A stretch of DNA of 37,109 nt. Source: Alphaproteobacteria bacterium (GTDB lineage Bacteria; Pseudomonadota; Alphaproteobacteria; Rickettsiales; UBA8987). The stretch's first letter is position 1. Every line of letters starts with the position of its first letter. The stretch spans positions 1-37,109 of the forward strand of contig JAUIEX010000017.1 of NCBI GenBank assembly GCA_030429725.1. The letters are read 5' to 3'. Shown here one piece after another: positions 35,749 through 37,109 of this stretch. A program made the position numbers and the translations under genes. The notes beneath the pieces were generated by a model that made no database searches, was not told where the DNA came from, and saw nothing but the letters and a program-made list of their open reading frames with translations.

Positions 35749-36948
35749 TTAGAATTCATTATTATTATGGAAACCACTTGATTCCGCAGGGCGGAGAGGG
35801 CTTTGTTTGTCGTTCTCAGCGGTGCTAAAAGCTTGTGGCGCAGAAGAGTGCAGGGGAATTTTTTGTTCCTCGTCGCCATCATCATTTGCATTGCTTGCAG
35901 TTTCAAATTCTTCCTCAGACTTTTCATTAAGTGCAAGCTTTGCCGTTTTTTGGTCAATAATACCTTGTTCCATTAACGTATAGACACTGTCTTTCATGGT
36001 GCGCATGCCTTGCTTTGAGCCAACTTGCATTAAAGAAGTGATCTGAGGCAGCTTGCCTTCGCGAATAAGATTTCTCACTGCAGGGGTGCCTAACAAGATT
36101 TCTAACGCAGCAACGCGGCCCTGGCCATCACTTGTGGGAAGTAATGTTTGCGCAATAACTGCCTCCAGCGAAGTGGAAAGCATGGACATAATCAGTGGCT
36201 TTTCACCGGCAGGGAAGGCATCAATAATGCGATCAACTGTTTTGGCGGCAGAGCTTGTGTGAAGTGTTCCCATAACCAGATGCCCGGTTTCTGCGGCGGT
36301 CAAAGCCAGCTCAATGGTTTCAATATCACGAAGCTCACCAACAAGGATAACGTCCGGATCCTGACGCAATGCACTTTTCAAGGCGCGCGCAAAAGAATGG
36401 GTACTGGATTCAAGCTCCCGCTGATTAACGAGAGATTTCTTGGATTTATGAACAAATTCAACCGGATCTTCAACGGTTAATATATGCTTTTCAGAGGTGC
36501 TGTTAATATGATCAACAATCGCCGCTAACGTTGTTGATTTTCCTGAGCCCGTGGGGCCCGTGACAAGGATCAGGCCTTTTTTGAGCTGGGCAATTTGCTT
36601 GATGATATGCGGCATCTTCAGCGCATCCAGCGAAAGAATTTCTGTTGGAATAATCCGAAATGCAGCCGCCGCTCCGTCAATGGTATTGTAGGCATTCACA
36701 CGAAAACGTAGCTCGTCGCTAATTTGAATTGCAAAATCAAGCTCATAGTCATTTTCATAGGTGCTTCGTTGCGCTTCTTTCATAATTTCATAAAGCATGG
36801 ATTTGATCGCTTCCGGAGAAAGCGGTGGCATATTTAAAGGCAGAACTTTGCCATGAACGCGTATCAATGGCGGTGAATTAGGAGAAAGATGCAAATCAGA
36901 TGCGCCGTTACGTTTTGTTTGTAAGAGTAGTTCTGCGATGGTTGTCAT
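35749..36948 (-). CDS. pilT: Type IV pilus retraction ATPase PilT
   Basis: Motor that powers pilus retraction (twitching, DNA uptake, surface sensing). The 399 residues include Walker A GPTGSGKS (131-138), TVEDPVEFVH, Walker B-like ILVGELRD (201-208), and the His box GHLVMGTLHT. The PilT-type AVRNLIREGKLPQITSLMQVG segment is needed for retraction in studied PilT proteins. After about residue 345 there is an unusual acidic, low-complexity tail (EKSEEEFETASNANDDGDEE and on), making it about 50 residues longer than the Pseudomonas protein. The gene begins 11 nt after the stop of an upstream gene that leaves the window. Confidence 0.92.
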   Translation of the reverse strand: MTTIAELLLQTKRNGASDLHLSPNSPPLIRVHGKVLPLNMPPLSPEAIKSMLYEIMKEAQRSTYENDYELDFAIQISDELRFRVNAYNTIDGAAAAFRIIPTEILSLDALKMPHIIKQIAQLKKGLILVTGPTGSGKSTTLAAIVDHINSTSEKHILTVEDPVEFVHKSKKSLVNQRELESSTHSFARALKSALRQDPDVILVGELRDIETIELALTAAETGHLVMGTLHTSSAAKTVDRIIDAFPAGEKPLIMSMLSTSLEAVIAQTLLPTSDGQGRVAALEILLGTPAVRNLIREGKLPQITSLMQVGSKQGMRTMKDSVYTLMEQGIIDQKTAKLALNEKSEEEFETASNANDDGDEEQKIPLHSSAPQAFSTAENDKQSPLRPAESSGFHNNNEF

Positions 36949-36959
36949 ATTTAAATAAC

Positions 36960-37109
36960 CTATTGCTGCCTTAAAGAGATAAATTGCGCATGCTGTTCCA
37001 GCTCAAGGCGCCTGGTGCGCGTGAACAGCCCCTTATTGATAATGTGCCTCAGCATCTTGGCGGAGGCATCATTCAGGCCAAGCCGTTCATAAGAAAGTGC
37101 AAGGCTATA
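36960..37109 (-). CDS. C-terminal fragment of a gene running off the window, possibly TPR-like
   Basis: An open frame of 49 codons ends with TAG 11 nt before the pilT start and runs to the window edge, so the gene begins outside. The visible part reads SLALSYERLGLNDASAKML then basic, helical sequence ending in FISLRQQ. ALSYERLG resembles a TPR helix, but this is too little for a family call. The tight spacing suggests it is the gene before pilT in the same operon. Confidence 0.55.
   Translation of the reverse strand, partial: YSLALSYERLGLNDASAKMLRHIINKGLFTRTRRLELEQHAQFISLRQQ

Overview
The window reads as chromosomal DNA of a free-living or only mildly reduced alphaproteobacterium. The clearest taxonomic signal is the minus-strand run pal - cpoB(ybgF) - tilS - ftsH - glmM, a known alphaproteobacterial gene order. 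The lepB-rnc pair, xerD facing aroK-aroB-CNNM transporter, and a small J-domain protein with an N-terminal Cys/His cluster fit the same group. Base composition is moderately AT-leaning. Coding density is very high, and many neighbours overlap by 4 nt (ATGA). PilT and PilU are uncommon in Alphaproteobacteria and suggest a deep-branching, surface-associated lineage (for example near the Micavibrionales), but that placement is a guess. I see no tRNA, rRNA operon, CRISPR array, insertion sequence or prophage.

Layout. 1-3.4 kb: serB faces miaA-lepB-rnc. 3.4-9.5 kb: the pal-cpoB-tilS-ftsH-glmM operon on the minus strand. 9.6-12.6 kb: a 320-residue protein of unknown function and a soluble-type lytic transglycosylase. 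12.7-13.6 kb: rnhA converges on the RNase P RNA gene. 13.6-16.7 kb: an envelope cluster on the minus strand (small lipoprotein, DUF1189-like membrane protein, AmpD-like amidase, two PH-domain membrane proteins). 16.8-19.1 kb: eno and trpS. 19.1-19.7 kb: a two-gene cassette of orphans. 19.7-23.5 kb: mgtE, then a glycosyltransferase-like protein, an M23 peptidase and xthA in overlapping frames. 23.6-25.3 kb: small J-domain protein and dnaJ. 25.4-27.9 kb: an AI-2E-type exporter, a response regulator with an unrecognised output domain, and a YfiR-family protein. 28-29.7 kb: esterase, xerD and a 52-residue membrane protein missed by a length cut-off. 29.8-32.7 kb: aroK-aroB-CNNM/CorC transporter. 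32.8-34.6 kb: five tandem paralogous lipoprotein genes. 34.6-37.1 kb: pilU, pilT and the tail of one further gene.

Much of the window serves the envelope: Tol-Pal (Pal, CpoB), peptidoglycan precursor supply (GlmM) and remodelling (lytic transglycosylase, amidase, M23 peptidase), protein export and quality control (LepB, FtsH), and pilus retraction (PilT, PilU). The most unusual item is the array of five small lipoproteins at 32798-34600. Each has a lipobox and the same two-cysteine motif (G-x-x-[DH]-G-C, then 41-43 residues later an aromatic-rich stretch ending in Cys). They sit in one tight operon that converges on pilU-pilT. I recognise no named family for them; a secreted, disulfide-bonded, outer-membrane-anchored family with a possible link to type IV pili is the best candidate here for an undescribed system.
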